Below are positions 1-9,323 of a stretch of 64,000 nucleotides of DNA, in pieces (within the stretch, counting starts at the first letter, position 1; each line of letters starts with the position of its first letter). Origin of the DNA: Mycobacterium pseudokansasii (GTDB lineage Bacteria; Actinomycetota; Actinomycetes; Mycobacteriales; Mycobacteriaceae); assembly GCF_900566075.1 (NCBI RefSeq), contig NZ_UPHU01000001.1, positions 868,001 to 932,000 on the forward strand. Reading direction: 5' to 3'. The position numbers and the translations under genes were made by a program. The notes beneath the pieces were generated by a model. It searched no databases. It was not told where the DNA came from and worked only from the letters and a program-made list of their open reading frames with translations.

Positions 1-622
1 TCTTCGACTACCAGGTGTTGCTCGGCTACCTCGCGTCACGTGTCGAAAGGATGCGTCTGGGCGTCGGGGTGACCGAATCGATTCGGCGGCACCCGGTTCT
101 GATTGCCCGGGCCATGATGACGCTGTCGCATCTCACCAAACGCGCGCCCATCCTCGGTATCGGGGCCGGCGAACGGATGAACATCGACCCCTACCGGCTG
201 GACTTCGCCCACCCGGTCACCCGCCTGGAGGAGGCCCTGCAGATCGTCCGGCTGTGCCTGTCGGTACGAGGACCGATCACGTTCTGCAGCAAGTACTTTC
301 GTCTCGACCGGGCGACGGTGGACCTCAAGCCTGCAACGGGCAGGGTGCCGGAGATCTGGATCGCCGGCCATGGTCCGCGCATGCTCGCGTTGACCGGACG
401 TTACGGCGACGGGTGGTACCCCACTGCGGTGGTGTCGCCGCACGAGTACGCGGACAAGCTGGCGACGGTACGAACCGCGGCCCGCGCTGCCGGGCGAAAC
501 CCAGCCGCCGTCACACCTGCGCTGCACCGCTTCATGGTGATCGCGGCCACCGAGCGCGAGGCTCGGGCGCCACGTGGTCCTCGCTCCCGTGTCGGTTCTG
601 GTCTCCAAATACGCGGCCGGCT
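1..622 (+). pseudogene. LLM-class (F420-type) oxidoreductase, 3'-truncated remnant
   Basis: The reading frame enters from the left edge and gives about 190 residues of a luciferase-like monooxygenase (TIM barrel). Visible family blocks are RLGVGVTESIRRHPVLIARA, LGIGAGERMN and EIWIAGHGPRMLALTGRYGDGW. The closest family I know is the mycobacterial phthiodiolone-ketoreductase-like LLM group of about 380 residues. After ATEREARA the similarity stops. The frame stays open only because it runs antisense to the next gene, and another frame closes with a stop near position 622. I read it as a gene that lost its C-terminal half. The cofactor F420 is inferred from the family. Confidence 0.7.
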
Positions 623-731
623 AAGGACTCTGGGCCACCGGTCGGGTGGCGCGGTCACTTCGGGAGTTCGCATCCCGCAGCGGCTAGGTCAGGCCCCGTC
701 GCCGACATTACCGGCCGATCACAACGCCACG

Positions 732-1535
732 TCAGTGGATGCGGGCGCTGCCGCCAAGGCCGATCTCCAAGACGCTGCCGGTGATGACCCCGGGGTCGGT
801 GACCAGGTAGACCACTCCACGGCTGACATCCTCGGGCTGCAGCCAGGGCAGCGGTATCGGGTTGGCTTTCATCATGCGGCGCACCAAATCGTCGGGAACG
901 TCGTCACTTCCAGTCGGCTGCACCATCGGTGTCTGGGTGGTTGTCGGGCAGACGACGTTGACCGTGATGCCTTCTTTGGCGACCTCCAGCGCCACCGACT
1001 TGGCCAGTCCGATGACACCCCATTTGGTGGCGTTGTATGCGGCGAGTTCGGGGATGCCCATTCGCCCGCCCATCGAGGATGTCACCACGATCCGGCCGTA
1101 GCGCTGGCGCCGCATCACCGGAATGGCCGCCCGCAGAGTATGAAACGTGCCTTTCAAATTGGTGTCCACCAGCTGCTGCCACACCTGATCGCTGACTTCA
1201 TCCAACGGCCCGGTGCTGACGACGCCGGCATTGGCCACCGCGATGTCCAGGCTGCCCAGGTCGTCGAGCGTCTGCTGCACCGCGGCGCTAACTTGGTCGG
1301 GGTCGCGAACGTCGAGGGTGATCGGCAGGCACCGCCGGCCCAGCTCTTCGACTCGCTTGGCCGTGTCGTGCAGCTCCTCCTCGGTGCCAAGCGGATAGCT
1401 CAGGTTCGCCATCGGCGCGGGCACATCGCCGATGACGATGTCCGCCCCTTCGGCCGCCAGGGCCAAGGCGTGTGCACGCCCCTGCCCTCGAGCCCCGCCG
1501 GTGATGAAGGCCACGCGTCCATCCAAGGCACCCAT
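732..1535 (-). CDS. mycofactocin-coupled-type SDR family oxidoreductase
   Basis: 267 residues, full SDR length. The N-terminal Rossmann motif is TGGARGQGRAHA, which carries the glutamine and RAHA typical of the mycofactocin-coupled SDR subgroup. NAGV lies near residue 94, the catalytic Ser in VTSSMGG, and the catalytic YNATK tetrad follows. The subgroup uses a tightly bound NAD(H) recycled by mycofactocin, acting on alcohols or ketones in the cytosol. The substrate cannot be read from sequence. It lies convergent to the LLM remnant and no operon partner is adjacent. The gene looks intact. Confidence 0.9.
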   Translation of the reverse strand: MGALDGRVAFITGGARGQGRAHALALAAEGADIVIGDVPAPMANLSYPLGTEEELHDTAKRVEELGRRCLPITLDVRDPDQVSAAVQQTLDDLGSLDIAVANAGVVSTGPLDEVSDQVWQQLVDTNLKGTFHTLRAAIPVMRRQRYGRIVVTSSMGGRMGIPELAAYNATKWGVIGLAKSVALEVAKEGITVNVVCPTTTQTPMVQPTGSDDVPDDLVRRMMKANPIPLPWLQPEDVSRGVVYLVTDPGVITGSVLEIGLGGSARIH

Positions 1536-1640
1536 AGCCGGCTAGGTTAGCAGCCATGCTCGGCTATCGACACACCACCGGCTTGGCCGCGAAACCAATT
1601 GCAGGGGAGGGCATTTCGCGCCAGCCAGCAGTTCAGTTGG

Positions 1641-1880
1641 TCATGGGCGAACGCGCCGGGGAACGCAGGCACCCCTGACACACCCCATGACACCGCGAGG
1701 TGGCTTGGTAGCTTGGCGTGGCCGCTGGCATGTCCCATCCGGGCAAGGCCGATCGTCCTCGCCGTCGCTGAGGTACTGCGTCTGGCCAGGGGTCAGCGGG
1801 TCGGGCTGCGCCATCGGCTCGTTCGCCACCACCACGCCTGCGGCGAACGCGCCTACTAGCAGCATCTTGAGAGCGACCAC
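1641..1880 (-). CDS. small exported hypothetical protein
   Basis: 79 residues starting at GTG, with a strong AGGAGG ribosome site 9 nt upstream that decides the start. The first 20 or so residues (VALKMLLVGAFAAGVVVANE) resemble a short signal peptide. The mature part is Pro-rich and has three cysteines (CPDGTC and CVRGAC context). A Cys pattern and small size are consistent with a secreted peptide; I do not recognise a family. Function unknown. Confidence 0.6.
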   Translation of the reverse strand: MVALKMLLVGAFAAGVVVANEPMAQPDPLTPGQTQYLSDGEDDRPCPDGTCQRPRQATKPPRGVMGCVRGACVPRRVRP

Positions 1881-2040
1881 CGGATTCGCCTCCTAAACCT
1901 AAAGGCCAGCGGCGTGAGTTCAGTAAATATCTTAACGTTATACCTAGTGTTTGTTTGTAGGGTAGTACAGGTTGCCAAACGTGAGGTGCCGAGCCGCGTC
2001 GGTGCATATCGGCGGCCGGAATGGGCATCCCTCGCAGCGA

Positions 2041-3048
2041 TCAGTGCCGAGCGGCGGCGCCGGCGATGCTGGCCAGTACCGCGCCGGCCGCGACCGCCAG
2101 CGGCTTGGCGTTCTCGCGCAGCCACCATTGTGCGCTGACCGCGTGCGAACGGCCGTCGAAAACCCCATGCGCGCCATAATCTTTGCCGTCCCCGTCGTCC
2201 ACCGGCTGCCACAGGTTAGCGGCTTCAGTGTTGGGCTGGTCGGTTTGCTGCGACGAGTAGCCGTTGCGGGCCAGATAGCGGTCGAGCAGGGCGGGAAACA
2301 GTCGCTGACCCAACAGCGTGGCGGTGGTACTGGCGCCTACCCAGTATTCCTTGTGCTTGGGGTGGTTGGCCGCATAGTAGACCGCTCGCGCCGCGACCTC
2401 CGGTTGGTAGATCGGTGGTACCGGTTGCGGCTGTCGCGGCAGCCGGGACAACACCCAGGAGAACTGCGGCGTGTTCAGCGCCGGCATCTGGACGACGGTC
2501 ACCTGGACGTTGCCGTTGTCATGCAACAACTCGGTGCGCAGCGACTCGGTGAATCCGTTGACCGCGTGTTTGGCCCCGCAGTAGACCGATTGCAGCGGTA
2601 TTGAGCGGTGGCTCAGGGCGGACCCGACCTGAACGATCGTGCCGTGATCGCGGGGCCGCATCCGGCGCAACGCCGCCATGGTGCCCCAGACGAAGCCCAG
2701 GTAGGTCACGTCGGTCGCGCGACGGTATTCGTCGGGAGTGATCTCATGGAACGGCGCGAACACCGAAGTGAACGCCACGTTGACCCAGACGTCGATCGGC
2801 CCGAACCAGTCCTCCACCTGTTCGGCCGCCGCCTCGACCTCGTCGTAGCTGGCGACATCGGTCGGTATGGCCAGCGCCTGCCCGCCGGCTTCCTCCACCT
2901 CCGCGGCGGCCGCATCCAGTCCGGCTTGGCCGCGGGCCAGCAGTCCTACCCGGGCACCGTGTTTGCCGAATTCGCGGGCGGCGGCACGCCCGACACCGGC
3001 GCTGGCTCCGGTGATGACCACCGTCGACGGGGATTTTGAGAGTGTCAC
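2041..3048 (-). CDS. SDR family oxidoreductase with C-terminal hydrophobic tail
   Basis: 335 residues starting at GTG behind AAAGGAG. The NAD(P)-binding motif TGASAGVGRAAA is near the N-terminus. The usual NAG is altered to VNVAF, which is common in this SDR group. The catalytic Ser (VGSALSHRS) and YCGAK follow. Residues 220-335 extend past the SDR core and end with a hydrophobic Ala-rich segment (LAVAAGAVLASIAGAAA) that may anchor it to the membrane. Similar long SDRs are frequent in mycobacteria and often sit with lipid-metabolism genes. No substrate can be assigned. Confidence 0.85.
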   Translation of the reverse strand: MTLSKSPSTVVITGASAGVGRAAAREFGKHGARVGLLARGQAGLDAAAAEVEEAGGQALAIPTDVASYDEVEAAAEQVEDWFGPIDVWVNVAFTSVFAPFHEITPDEYRRATDVTYLGFVWGTMAALRRMRPRDHGTIVQVGSALSHRSIPLQSVYCGAKHAVNGFTESLRTELLHDNGNVQVTVVQMPALNTPQFSWVLSRLPRQPQPVPPIYQPEVAARAVYYAANHPKHKEYWVGASTTATLLGQRLFPALLDRYLARNGYSSQQTDQPNTEAANLWQPVDDGDGKDYGAHGVFDGRSHAVSAQWWLRENAKPLAVAAGAVLASIAGAAARH

Positions 3049-3437
3049 GAAATGCTCCTTTACTACTGCTTCTTGTGGTGCTTTTTGTGGTGCTTTTTGT
3101 GCTTCTTGTGGGGCCAGCTATTAGGCCGGATGCGTTAGCCGGCCGGACACCGCGGACACGACTGTGTGGACAACCGCCAGCGGTATATCGGCTCGCGTCC
3201 GGCCTGGCCGGATTGCTCATCGAGACACTGGGCGCTTCTCGTCACGCCAACCGGTTACCCCGTTGGGGAGGTGTTGAGTCACGGAAATTGATGAATGCCT
3301 CTCGCCGGGTGTGCCGTACCGCAACCCGTGCGCAACCTCGGTGAAATCGGCGGACATCCGATCTACCGTGGTAAGGGGCCCCCTCGGATGCGCGACGGAA
3401 GGGTGCACGCGTTGACCGCAGACCGGACGGTTCGCTG
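3049..3437. other. intergenic region with short GT-rich tandem repeat
   Basis: No supported gene. Between about 3068 and 3113 there is an imperfect tandem repeat built on TTGTGGTGCTTT, directly upstream of the SDR start. It could be a mutable promoter-proximal tract, or noise. The rest shows no coding pattern I trust. Confidence 0.4.
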
Positions 3438-3848
3438 GTGTACATCGCCGTAGTCGTCGCGGCGGTTGCCGTCCACTTTGCCCACCTGGCCTACCTGGTG
3501 GCCGGCGGGTTCGTCGCGTTGCGATGGCCTCGGACGATTGCCTGTCACGCGTTGGCGGTGGGGTGGTCGATGGTGAGCGTCACCGAGCACCTCAACTGTC
3601 CGCTGACAGGCCTTGAGCGATGGGGCAGAGCGCATGCCGGGATGGCGCCGCTGTCGCCGGACGGCTTCATTGCGCACTACATCACCGGAGTGGTGTATCC
3701 GTCCGAGTGGTCCGTCAAGGTCGCGATAGCCGTCTTCACGCTCGTCGCCATCTCGTGGCTGCTGGTCGTCGGGTGGCAGGTGCGCTGCCGAACGGCCCAT
3801 GCGAAGAGAAGGCGGCGGGCACCCGGTCTGCTCGAGATCACCGGGTAA
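3438..3848 (+). CDS. DUF2784 domain membrane protein
   Basis: 136 residues from a GTG start. Hydrophobic helices lie at about residues 2-28, 35-52 and 100-120. The family blocks are HFAHLAYLVAGGFVALRWP, then a conserved CPLTGLERWGR and GFIAHYITGVVYP, all characteristic of DUF2784. It is an inner-membrane protein of unknown role. The C-terminus is basic and probably cytosolic. It is divergent from the SDR to the left and has no clear operon partner. Confidence 0.8.
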   Translation: MYIAVVVAAVAVHFAHLAYLVAGGFVALRWPRTIACHALAVGWSMVSVTEHLNCPLTGLERWGRAHAGMAPLSPDGFIAHYITGVVYPSEWSVKVAIAVFTLVAISWLLVVGWQVRCRTAHAKRRRRAPGLLEITG

Positions 3849-4315
3849 GCGGCCGGACGATTCGACAGGAGAACCCGCGCGCATCGATCGCACATGGGCC
3901 GGGTCACCGTACACTGGTGTCGGGCCGCGCCAGCGGACCCGCGTGGCGGACGGCCAACGGCGCGCTGCCGCATCGTCGTAATACCTTGTGCCCCAACGTG
4001 ATTAATCTCCTGCCGAAGTCGGCACCGCCACCTCATCGTCACGCAGGGACGGTAGGTGGTTTCACCGTCGGTTCCCGCGGGTATATCCGGATGCGGTCAG
4101 CGGGCGCCGCCCGGTCTGCCGTGCTGGCAGCGACGTCCGAGGCCGGGGGCGGCCGCTCTGGTGCCGACACATGACACGCCTCGGCTAGGTGGGAGGAGCG
4201 GCTGATCACCAACTGGCCCCAGCCGTTACGACGATGGTGGCTTTATCGCCGGGTGGCCGACGGGGCAGCGCTGGAACACTTCACCGCGGTGCTCGGCCAG
4301 TGGGTAATTCAAAAA
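3849..4315. other. intergenic / degenerate region
   Basis: No gene supported. A short open stretch from about 4202 to 4330 encodes RRWWLYRRVADGAALEHF-type residues ahead of a stop and could be the tail of a lost gene, but I recognise no family. Confidence 0.35.
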
Positions 4316-4622
4316 AACGGGCTCTGCTGACGTAGGTGTGGGTCGGGGAGCGTGTGGTATGGGCGGTGGCCGGTGAGCTGGGGGCGCACGGACGTGATCT
4401 AGGTTCGATGGCTCTGACCCCGATCGATTCTGGAGCCGTCCGTGCGCGCGTCAACCCTACTCAATGCTGTCCTGGAGCTGCCCGGTGTGCGGGCCGGCAA
4501 GACTGCTGTAGTTGACGGCGAGCTGTGGGTGAGGGTCGGGTTGTGCAGGCGGCGGCTGGCGTGTCCACGATGCGAGTTCACGACACGGCAACGCTACGAC
4601 ACGCGTAAGGTCGACTCGTCGT
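4316..4622 (+). pseudogene. ISL3-family transposase 5' fragment
   Basis: From 4442 the frame gives about 60 residues of an ISL3 transposase N-terminus: a start MRASTLLNAVLELPG, then the zinc-ribbon-like region with RRRLACPRC and the following TTRQRYDTRKVDSSW. These elements normally carry transposases over 400 residues long. The upstream GGGCTCTG at about 4319 resembles the terminal sequence of ISL3 elements. The frame is cut after VDSSW and runs straight into an unrelated hydrolase, so only the left end of the insertion sequence remains. Confidence 0.7.
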
Positions 4623-4624
4623 GG

Positions 4625-5110
4625 CAATCTCGAACTGCCATACCACGCGGGCCGTCATCCACATTCATGGCAGTAGAGCCAAAAAACGGGGCCTGGACGA
4701 CGCAGGAACGGACCCCGGTCATGCTGGACCTGTTGCGCTGGCACGGGCCCGAGGAGATCGAGCACCGCGCGTTGGTATACGACGTCTACCAAAACCAAAA
4801 CATCTGCGGAAACTACATGATCAGAGCGGTCTCGATGCTGATGACGGCCCCGCTGTTCGTGTCGTCGTGGATCGCCGGAGCCCGTTACCTGATGGCCAAC
4901 GACCCCACCATCGAGGCGAAGTGGCGCTGGCGGGACTGGTTGCCAGCGGCCCGCCAGTACAACTCGCCAGGCCGTGGCGGATTCTGGTGACGGTGCCGAT
5001 CCGCTACCTGCGGCCCAGCCATCCCCCGAGCACCGAGACGACGACGCAGATGGTAATGGACTACCTCGAACATTCGCCCGCCGCGACAGCTGCTCGGCAG
5101 AAGGTAGCTC
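4625..5110 (+). pseudogene. PF10118-type metal-dependent hydrolase, truncated and frameshifted
   Basis: Downstream of the ISL3 stub the frame encodes LDLLRWHGPEEIEHRALVYDVY, the conserved His/Glu-rich segment of the predicted metal-dependent hydrolase family PF10118, and then a membrane-like stretch. The N-terminal half is missing. Near 4960-4985 the match jumps frame and continues as ILVTVPIRYLRPSHPPSTE and YLEHSPAA, which is the family C-terminus. One junction and one frameshift make this a pseudogene. The IS remnant probably marks the deletion that removed the 5' part (inference). Confidence 0.7.
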
Positions 5111-5200
5111 GGGCACAAGAAGATTCGGACGACGACCGGTCCCCGGGGAATAGCGGTAAGGTGAGCCGACCCGCCACCCAGCAGGATGGGAGTTTGCAGA

Positions 5201-5440
5201 GTGGCAACCTTGCGGCGCTACGTCGTCATTCAGCTGATGATGTTCGTGTTCGGCATTGTCGGGCCGATTTTCCTGGTCATGTTTTTCGTGTCGCAGCCGG
5301 ATTCCACGATGAAGTGGGCGTACTGGATCGGGCTTTTTGTCACCTACGCCGACGTGATGATCGCGCTCGCGCTCACCGCCTCGGGCGAGGACATGCAGGG
5401 CAAGCGTCTGGCAGGCAAGCGAGGTATGCAACACCACTGA
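5201..5440 (+). CDS. small two-helix membrane protein
   Basis: 79 residues if started at the GTG (VATLRRYVV), which has GGATGGGAG about 6 nt upstream. An in-frame ATG 15 nt earlier lacks such a site. Two hydrophobic segments span about residues 8-27 and 38-55, followed by a basic tail ending in HH. No enzyme motif. It is probably an inner-membrane protein of unknown function. Confidence 0.6.
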   Translation: MATLRRYVVIQLMMFVFGIVGPIFLVMFFVSQPDSTMKWAYWIGLFVTYADVMIALALTASGEDMQGKRLAGKRGMQHH

Positions 5441-6097
5441 ACCAGGTGTTCCGCGGCGACGACGACCCGCACCCGCTGCCGGCCACGCACGGTCGAGGCT
5501 GGGAGCGTCATGAGGGCCGGGTTGAGCAGTTCGTCGAGCGCGACCGGGCCCGGGGCATCCGCTACCTAAGCTAAGGGCTCGGCAAATACCCAAACGCCGA
5601 ACGCTTCGACTCCAGGTGCCAGTCAAGCCGCAATCAGCGGGGCACAAGATTCAAGCGAATGCGATCGGTACCAAGTGACCCGGGCCGTTGCCGCGCGGCC
5701 ATCGATCGCAGTCGTGTTGTAGTTCGTGCTCGAATTGCCGCCCACAACTGACAAGTTAGCGAAACCCGGCGGTCAGGACGCGTAGCGGTTTTCGCACTGA
5801 CGACGTACCGTCGGAAGCAACGGTCTCGCATGCGGCCACCGTAGAGCGGTAGTGCAGCTGCACGCCGGCTCTGGCACCAAGAGTCACCACACGTGCCCTG
5901 GCTGAACTCGGGACCAACTCAGCGAGCTGAAGCAGGAACAACTAGGAATATGACAGCCCAGGTGCTGACATGTCTGGCCCCCAAAGCCTCCATCGAAGTG
6001 GCCAGTCCTCATCGCCGATATTCGCCAGGCGCTATAGAGGCTGTGTCACAACAGCTTTCAGCTGACAAGGCAAGACCATGCTGATGGTACCCGCACT
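5441..6097. other. intergenic region
   Basis: About 650 bases with no gene I can support. A short open stretch immediately after the previous gene (to about 5574) encodes DDPHPLPATHGRGWERHEGR-type residues and may be a vestigial C-terminus, but I cannot name it. No terminator or operator was recognised. Confidence 0.35.
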
Positions 6098-7585
6098 GTG
6101 AACGCAGATGGGGTGCGGCGCTACTTCCGAACGGCGATGCCGTCCGGCACGATTGCAGTGATTGTCATGGAGCCATCCGATCGGCTCAGTCATCAGCGAT
6201 TACATCAGCTGATCGACTCGTCGTTGGCACAGCCGGACCGCTTCGGCAGCCGGTTGGCTGCCACGCCCCTGAGACTGGCAAAGCGCTTGAGTTCCCAGAT
6301 CGATGACGACGACCCAACGTCGCCGATTCGCAGCGCGACGATTTGCGCGCCCGGCGGACAACGTGAGTTGGCCGACTTCATAGCGCAGTTGATTGTCGAA
6401 CCATATGATCGCCCGGAGGCCGGGTGGAAAGCCTGGATCATCGACGGTTTGGCTGGCAGTCGGCGGGCGCTGGTGGTGGCGACGTCGCCCGCACTCGATA
6501 TTGCCGGGAGTGGCCCAGAGTACGTGTGGTCGCGGCTACTTCGGTCGAGCCCACACGAAGACCCCGCTGATCCTCAGTCGGCTGGGCCGGGCACTGGCGC
6601 ACCCTGCTTCGGCGAATTCGTTGCCGATGCAATTAGCGGGCTCGTTGAGAATTATGTCAGCAGCCTTTGGCAGCTGGCAGGGTCCGCAAGCGACGTGGTG
6701 CTGGCCGCTCGCGGTATGTTGTCCGGCTTGAGTGAACTCCTTCAGATGCCGCCGGCGGTGTCGTCGAGGAGCTCGCCGGTGCCGGACTGTGTGTTCAATG
6801 CGCCGCTAACCAGGCGGCGGGCGGTGGCCTTCGCCTCGATACAGCGAGCCGACCTGGATGCGGTGAGCCATGCGTTTGGCGGTTCCGTCACCAACGTTTT
6901 TCTGGCGGCGTGCACATTGTCCTTGCGCGCCTGGCTCGAACGCTACGACACTGTGCCTGACAAGCCGCTGCTGATGCGGGTGCCGCTGCCGCTGTCAGGG
7001 GGTAATCCCGCATCTTGTGGTAATGCGCTGGCCGTCGGTCGAATTGGTATCCCAGTACAACTCAGCGATCCCGTTCAGGTGCTGGTCAATCTCCACACTG
7101 CCACCGACAGGCTGAACTCAGCGAGGCTGCGCAATCCCGAAAAATCAAGGCCAAGTTTAGATTTGGCGAGCATCGCGGCGGTATTCCAGTCGGCTATCCG
7201 TCAGGCGGCGAAGCGACTTGATGCCAGCCTGGGCTTGCGGCAACGGCCTCCGGGAAACTGTCATGGCAACGTATCGTATTTTTCCGGCCAGCCGGTGCCG
7301 GCATACTGCGCAGGTGTCAAAGTTGTTGGTATGCAAACGGTGGACCCGCTACAAGGAGATTGCGGGCTGAACATCGCGATGACCGCTCGCGGCGACGTGC
7401 TGGATCTGAGCGTGTGCGTGTGTCCGGACAACGTACCCGCCGTCGATGCCATAGCAAACGGTATCGCCGATTCGGTGGACATTCTTGTGGCGGCCGCACG
7501 TGAATTCCCCCGGGGGCAGGGCCGCTCAGTCGTAACGCAAATGACGTCACACGTGACGAAGCATTCGCGTAGCCGGCGTCAGTAA
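6098..7585 (+). CDS. WS/DGAT-family acyltransferase paralogue lacking the HHxxxDG motif
   Basis: 495 residues from GTG, close to the 450-500 usual for mycobacterial wax ester synthase/diacylglycerol acyltransferases. The fold markers are present: WKAWIIDGLAG before the active-site strand, then in the C-terminal domain RRRAVAFASI, VTNVFLAACTLSLRAWL, the NVSYFSGQPVPAYCAGVKVVG block and GLNIAMTARGDVLDLSV. The catalytic HHxxxDG expected after ALVV is replaced by TSPALDIAG, so both histidines are gone. Such a protein should not transfer acyl groups by the known mechanism. It may be a lipid-binding or regulatory paralogue, or a decaying copy without stops. It is not in a visible operon. Confidence 0.75.
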   Translation: MNADGVRRYFRTAMPSGTIAVIVMEPSDRLSHQRLHQLIDSSLAQPDRFGSRLAATPLRLAKRLSSQIDDDDPTSPIRSATICAPGGQRELADFIAQLIVEPYDRPEAGWKAWIIDGLAGSRRALVVATSPALDIAGSGPEYVWSRLLRSSPHEDPADPQSAGPGTGAPCFGEFVADAISGLVENYVSSLWQLAGSASDVVLAARGMLSGLSELLQMPPAVSSRSSPVPDCVFNAPLTRRRAVAFASIQRADLDAVSHAFGGSVTNVFLAACTLSLRAWLERYDTVPDKPLLMRVPLPLSGGNPASCGNALAVGRIGIPVQLSDPVQVLVNLHTATDRLNSARLRNPEKSRPSLDLASIAAVFQSAIRQAAKRLDASLGLRQRPPGNCHGNVSYFSGQPVPAYCAGVKVVGMQTVDPLQGDCGLNIAMTARGDVLDLSVCVCPDNVPAVDAIANGIADSVDILVAAAREFPRGQGRSVVTQMTSHVTKHSRSRRQ

Positions 7586-7658
7586 CAACGGTGCAGTCTG
7601 TGCCCGAACTCGTTGCATAACAACCTAAACCGAAGGCACCTATTGTCCGTCTCGGGTA

Positions 7659-8099
7659 CTAGTCATGGAGCAGGCAGTCGGTTGTCGAGGCGTTATCGCG
7701 GGTGGCAGCCGCCCTCATGGAGTCTTGTGCGTGGTGCGGGTCGGTGTGATGGGGAACTACCAGCAGGACGATCTTTTGGTTCACACCGAACACTTCGATG
7801 GTATTCGGCGGCTGCCGGTAGTAACCGGACAGTTTTACCAGTCGTTGACCGACGCGCATCTTTGCCGGTGCTTCCGCCCATTCGGCCAGGTGGTATGTCA
7901 CGCGGTCGATGGGTCCGAGCCGTACGGACAGTACTGCCAGCAGGTCGGGCAGTTCAATCGGAAGGTCGTCGCCGTGCGGCCACCATGCCCCATCGACGTA
8001 CCCGGTAGTTGGCGCCTTGGGTTTCAAGCGCAGGCGCGGGGTGTTCTCCGGCGGTGTGTGCCGGGAGCCGGCTGTGATTGAGTCTCGTTTTCGCGTCAT
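7659..8099 (-). CDS. DUF5994 family protein
   Basis: About 146 residues from the ATG with GGGAG upstream (MTRKRDSI); a longer frame upstream lacks a ribosome site. The DUF5994 signature is clear: LRLKPKAPTTGYVDGAWWPH, then LPDLLAVLSVRLGPIDRVTY, YRQPPNTIEVFG and IVLLVVPHHTDP. The family is small, actinobacterial and of unknown function. A second, diverged member lies at 9324-9830 on the other strand, with a cold-shock gene between them. Confidence 0.8.
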   Translation of the reverse strand: MTRKRDSITAGSRHTPPENTPRLRLKPKAPTTGYVDGAWWPHGDDLPIELPDLLAVLSVRLGPIDRVTYHLAEWAEAPAKMRVGQRLVKLSGYYRQPPNTIEVFGVNQKIVLLVVPHHTDPHHAQDSMRAAATRDNASTTDCLLHD

Positions 8100-8611
8100 C
8101 CGACGCTCCCGTCTCGGCCGCGGTCCGGCCAAACCATTTCGGTGATGACGCAATCTCAGATGGTCGCGTGCGAGGTACCGCCGATGGTCAGATACTACTC
8201 GCAGCCGGCAGCCGGCAGCCGGCAGCCGGCGCGCACCCGCCTGTTTGCTGTGTTCGGGGTGCTTATTCCCCGGCGCGCTGATTGCCGATTTGGATCGAAA
8301 AGCATTGCACGCCGATGTTTTCAGACAAACAATGCGATGTCGTGAGAGTTACCGGGCGAGACTTAAGGGCCATGGCCGCGAAAGCCACTGTCTCAGTGGC
8401 GATTCGGCTTCAGCGAATCGTCCCTGGCGACCGTGTTCTGCTTTGGCACGTTTGGCGGCACACTTCTGCTTAAGCGTCTGGCTGGATTTCTTGCCCAGAG
8501 ATTGGCGGGGAGACTTATCGGACGCGACTGACCCTTCGTATGGGGCCTGGTTGGTCCCGGTTTCAGGATCGTACGCCGCTCCGGCGGATAAAGGCTAGTA
8601 CAGCAAAACCG
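8100..8611. other. intergenic region with 7-bp tandem repeat
   Basis: No gene supported. It contains the GCAGCCG repeat array listed separately. Short open frames here show no family, ribosome site or hydrophobic pattern that would justify a gene. Confidence 0.35.
8201..8230. repeat. GCAGCCG x4.3 short tandem repeat
   Basis: Four perfect copies plus 2 bases of the heptamer GCAGCCG. It lies about 100 bases upstream of the DUF5994 gene start. A 7-bp unit is a good slipped-strand substrate and could be a strain-typing locus. Confidence 0.8.
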
Positions 8612-8647
8612 AGGTGGGCCGGCGGGACACTGCCTGCCAGCCCACCT
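8612..8647 (-). terminator. hairpin terminator of the cold-shock gene
   Basis: Inverted repeat AGGTGGGCCGGC / GCCAGCCCACCT flanks a short loop 20 bases beyond the cspA stop. On the minus strand it is followed by a short TTTT run, as in an intrinsic terminator. Confidence 0.6.
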
Positions 8648-8666
8648 GATGAAGCGGTCTCTTAGC

Positions 8667-8870
8667 TTAGACGGGTGTCACTCCCATTGCCTGGGGTCCT
8701 TTGGCACCCTGGCCGACCTCGAACTGAACCCGCTGGTTCTCCTCGAGTGATCGATAACCGCTCCCGCGTATTTCTGTGTAGTGAACGAATACATCCTCTG
8801 CACCGCCGTCAGGAGCGATGAAACCGAAGCCTTTGTCGCTGTTGAACCACTTCACAGTCCCCTGTGTCAT
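8667..8870 (-). CDS. cspA: cold-shock domain protein
   Basis: 67 residues, the usual CspA size. It has the RNP-1 motif KGFGFI and the RNP-2 motif VFVHY, and starts [10 protein letters not shown]. The single OB-fold binds single-stranded RNA/DNA and acts as an RNA chaperone in the cytosol. An upstream in-frame extension to 8975 is rejected because it has no family similarity and the start after AGAGAAG fits the fold. A hairpin terminator follows. The symbol denotes family membership; mycobacteria have several such genes. Confidence 0.92.
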   Translation of the reverse strand: MTQGTVKWFNSDKGFGFIAPDGGAEDVFVHYTEIRGSGYRSLEENQRVQFEVGQGAKGPQAMGVTPV

Positions 8871-9323
8871 AACTTTTTCTACTTCTCTCTTCTTAGAAAC
8901 GGATGTACGGAAAGGACATCCTTCATCAAGGTAGCACGTTCGGTGAGGCTCGCTGTACCATGCGTGCATCCTCACCTGGTCGTTGGCGAATTAGTAGTTC
9001 GCTCAATACTTTTCGAATATGTTGCGGTTCGAGTCCCCGCGAGGTGTAGCGTTGCTGATGAACGTTCCTTAGCCAAACTGGATCCTCGGGTGCGACCACT
9101 GCGGGCGTGACGATCATTGATTGGCTTCGTTTGTCGTCCCTCACATACCTGTGCCGGGTCAGACCTAGGCGGAGGGATCTGCGATGAATCTCCTTGGGCA
9201 ATGTCGGGATCGCCCACTGGCAGTGACGATTTCGTTGATACCCGCCGGGCCGGAGTTCGCCGCGCACCCTCGTGTCACCGCCCGAACTGCGCGCGCGGTT
9301 CGGTTGGAAACTGCGTCCGTTCC
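8871..9323. other. intergenic region between cspA and DUF5994 gene
   Basis: Probably holds the long 5' leader of cspA, which in this family can carry temperature-responsive structure, and the promoter of the rightward gene. A tRNA T-arm-like GGTTCGAGTCCCCGC lies near 9030, but no full cloverleaf was found. No gene supported. Confidence 0.35.

Noticed and set aside
623..1550. C-terminal 300 residues of the long open frame continuing from the LLM gene
   Set aside because: It is antisense to the intact SDR gene, rich in Arg/His/Gly, and has no family match.
9025..9050. tRNA T-arm-like GGTTCGAGTCCCCGC
   Set aside because: The stem pairs poorly with a 7-base loop and no acceptor, D or anticodon arms were found upstream.
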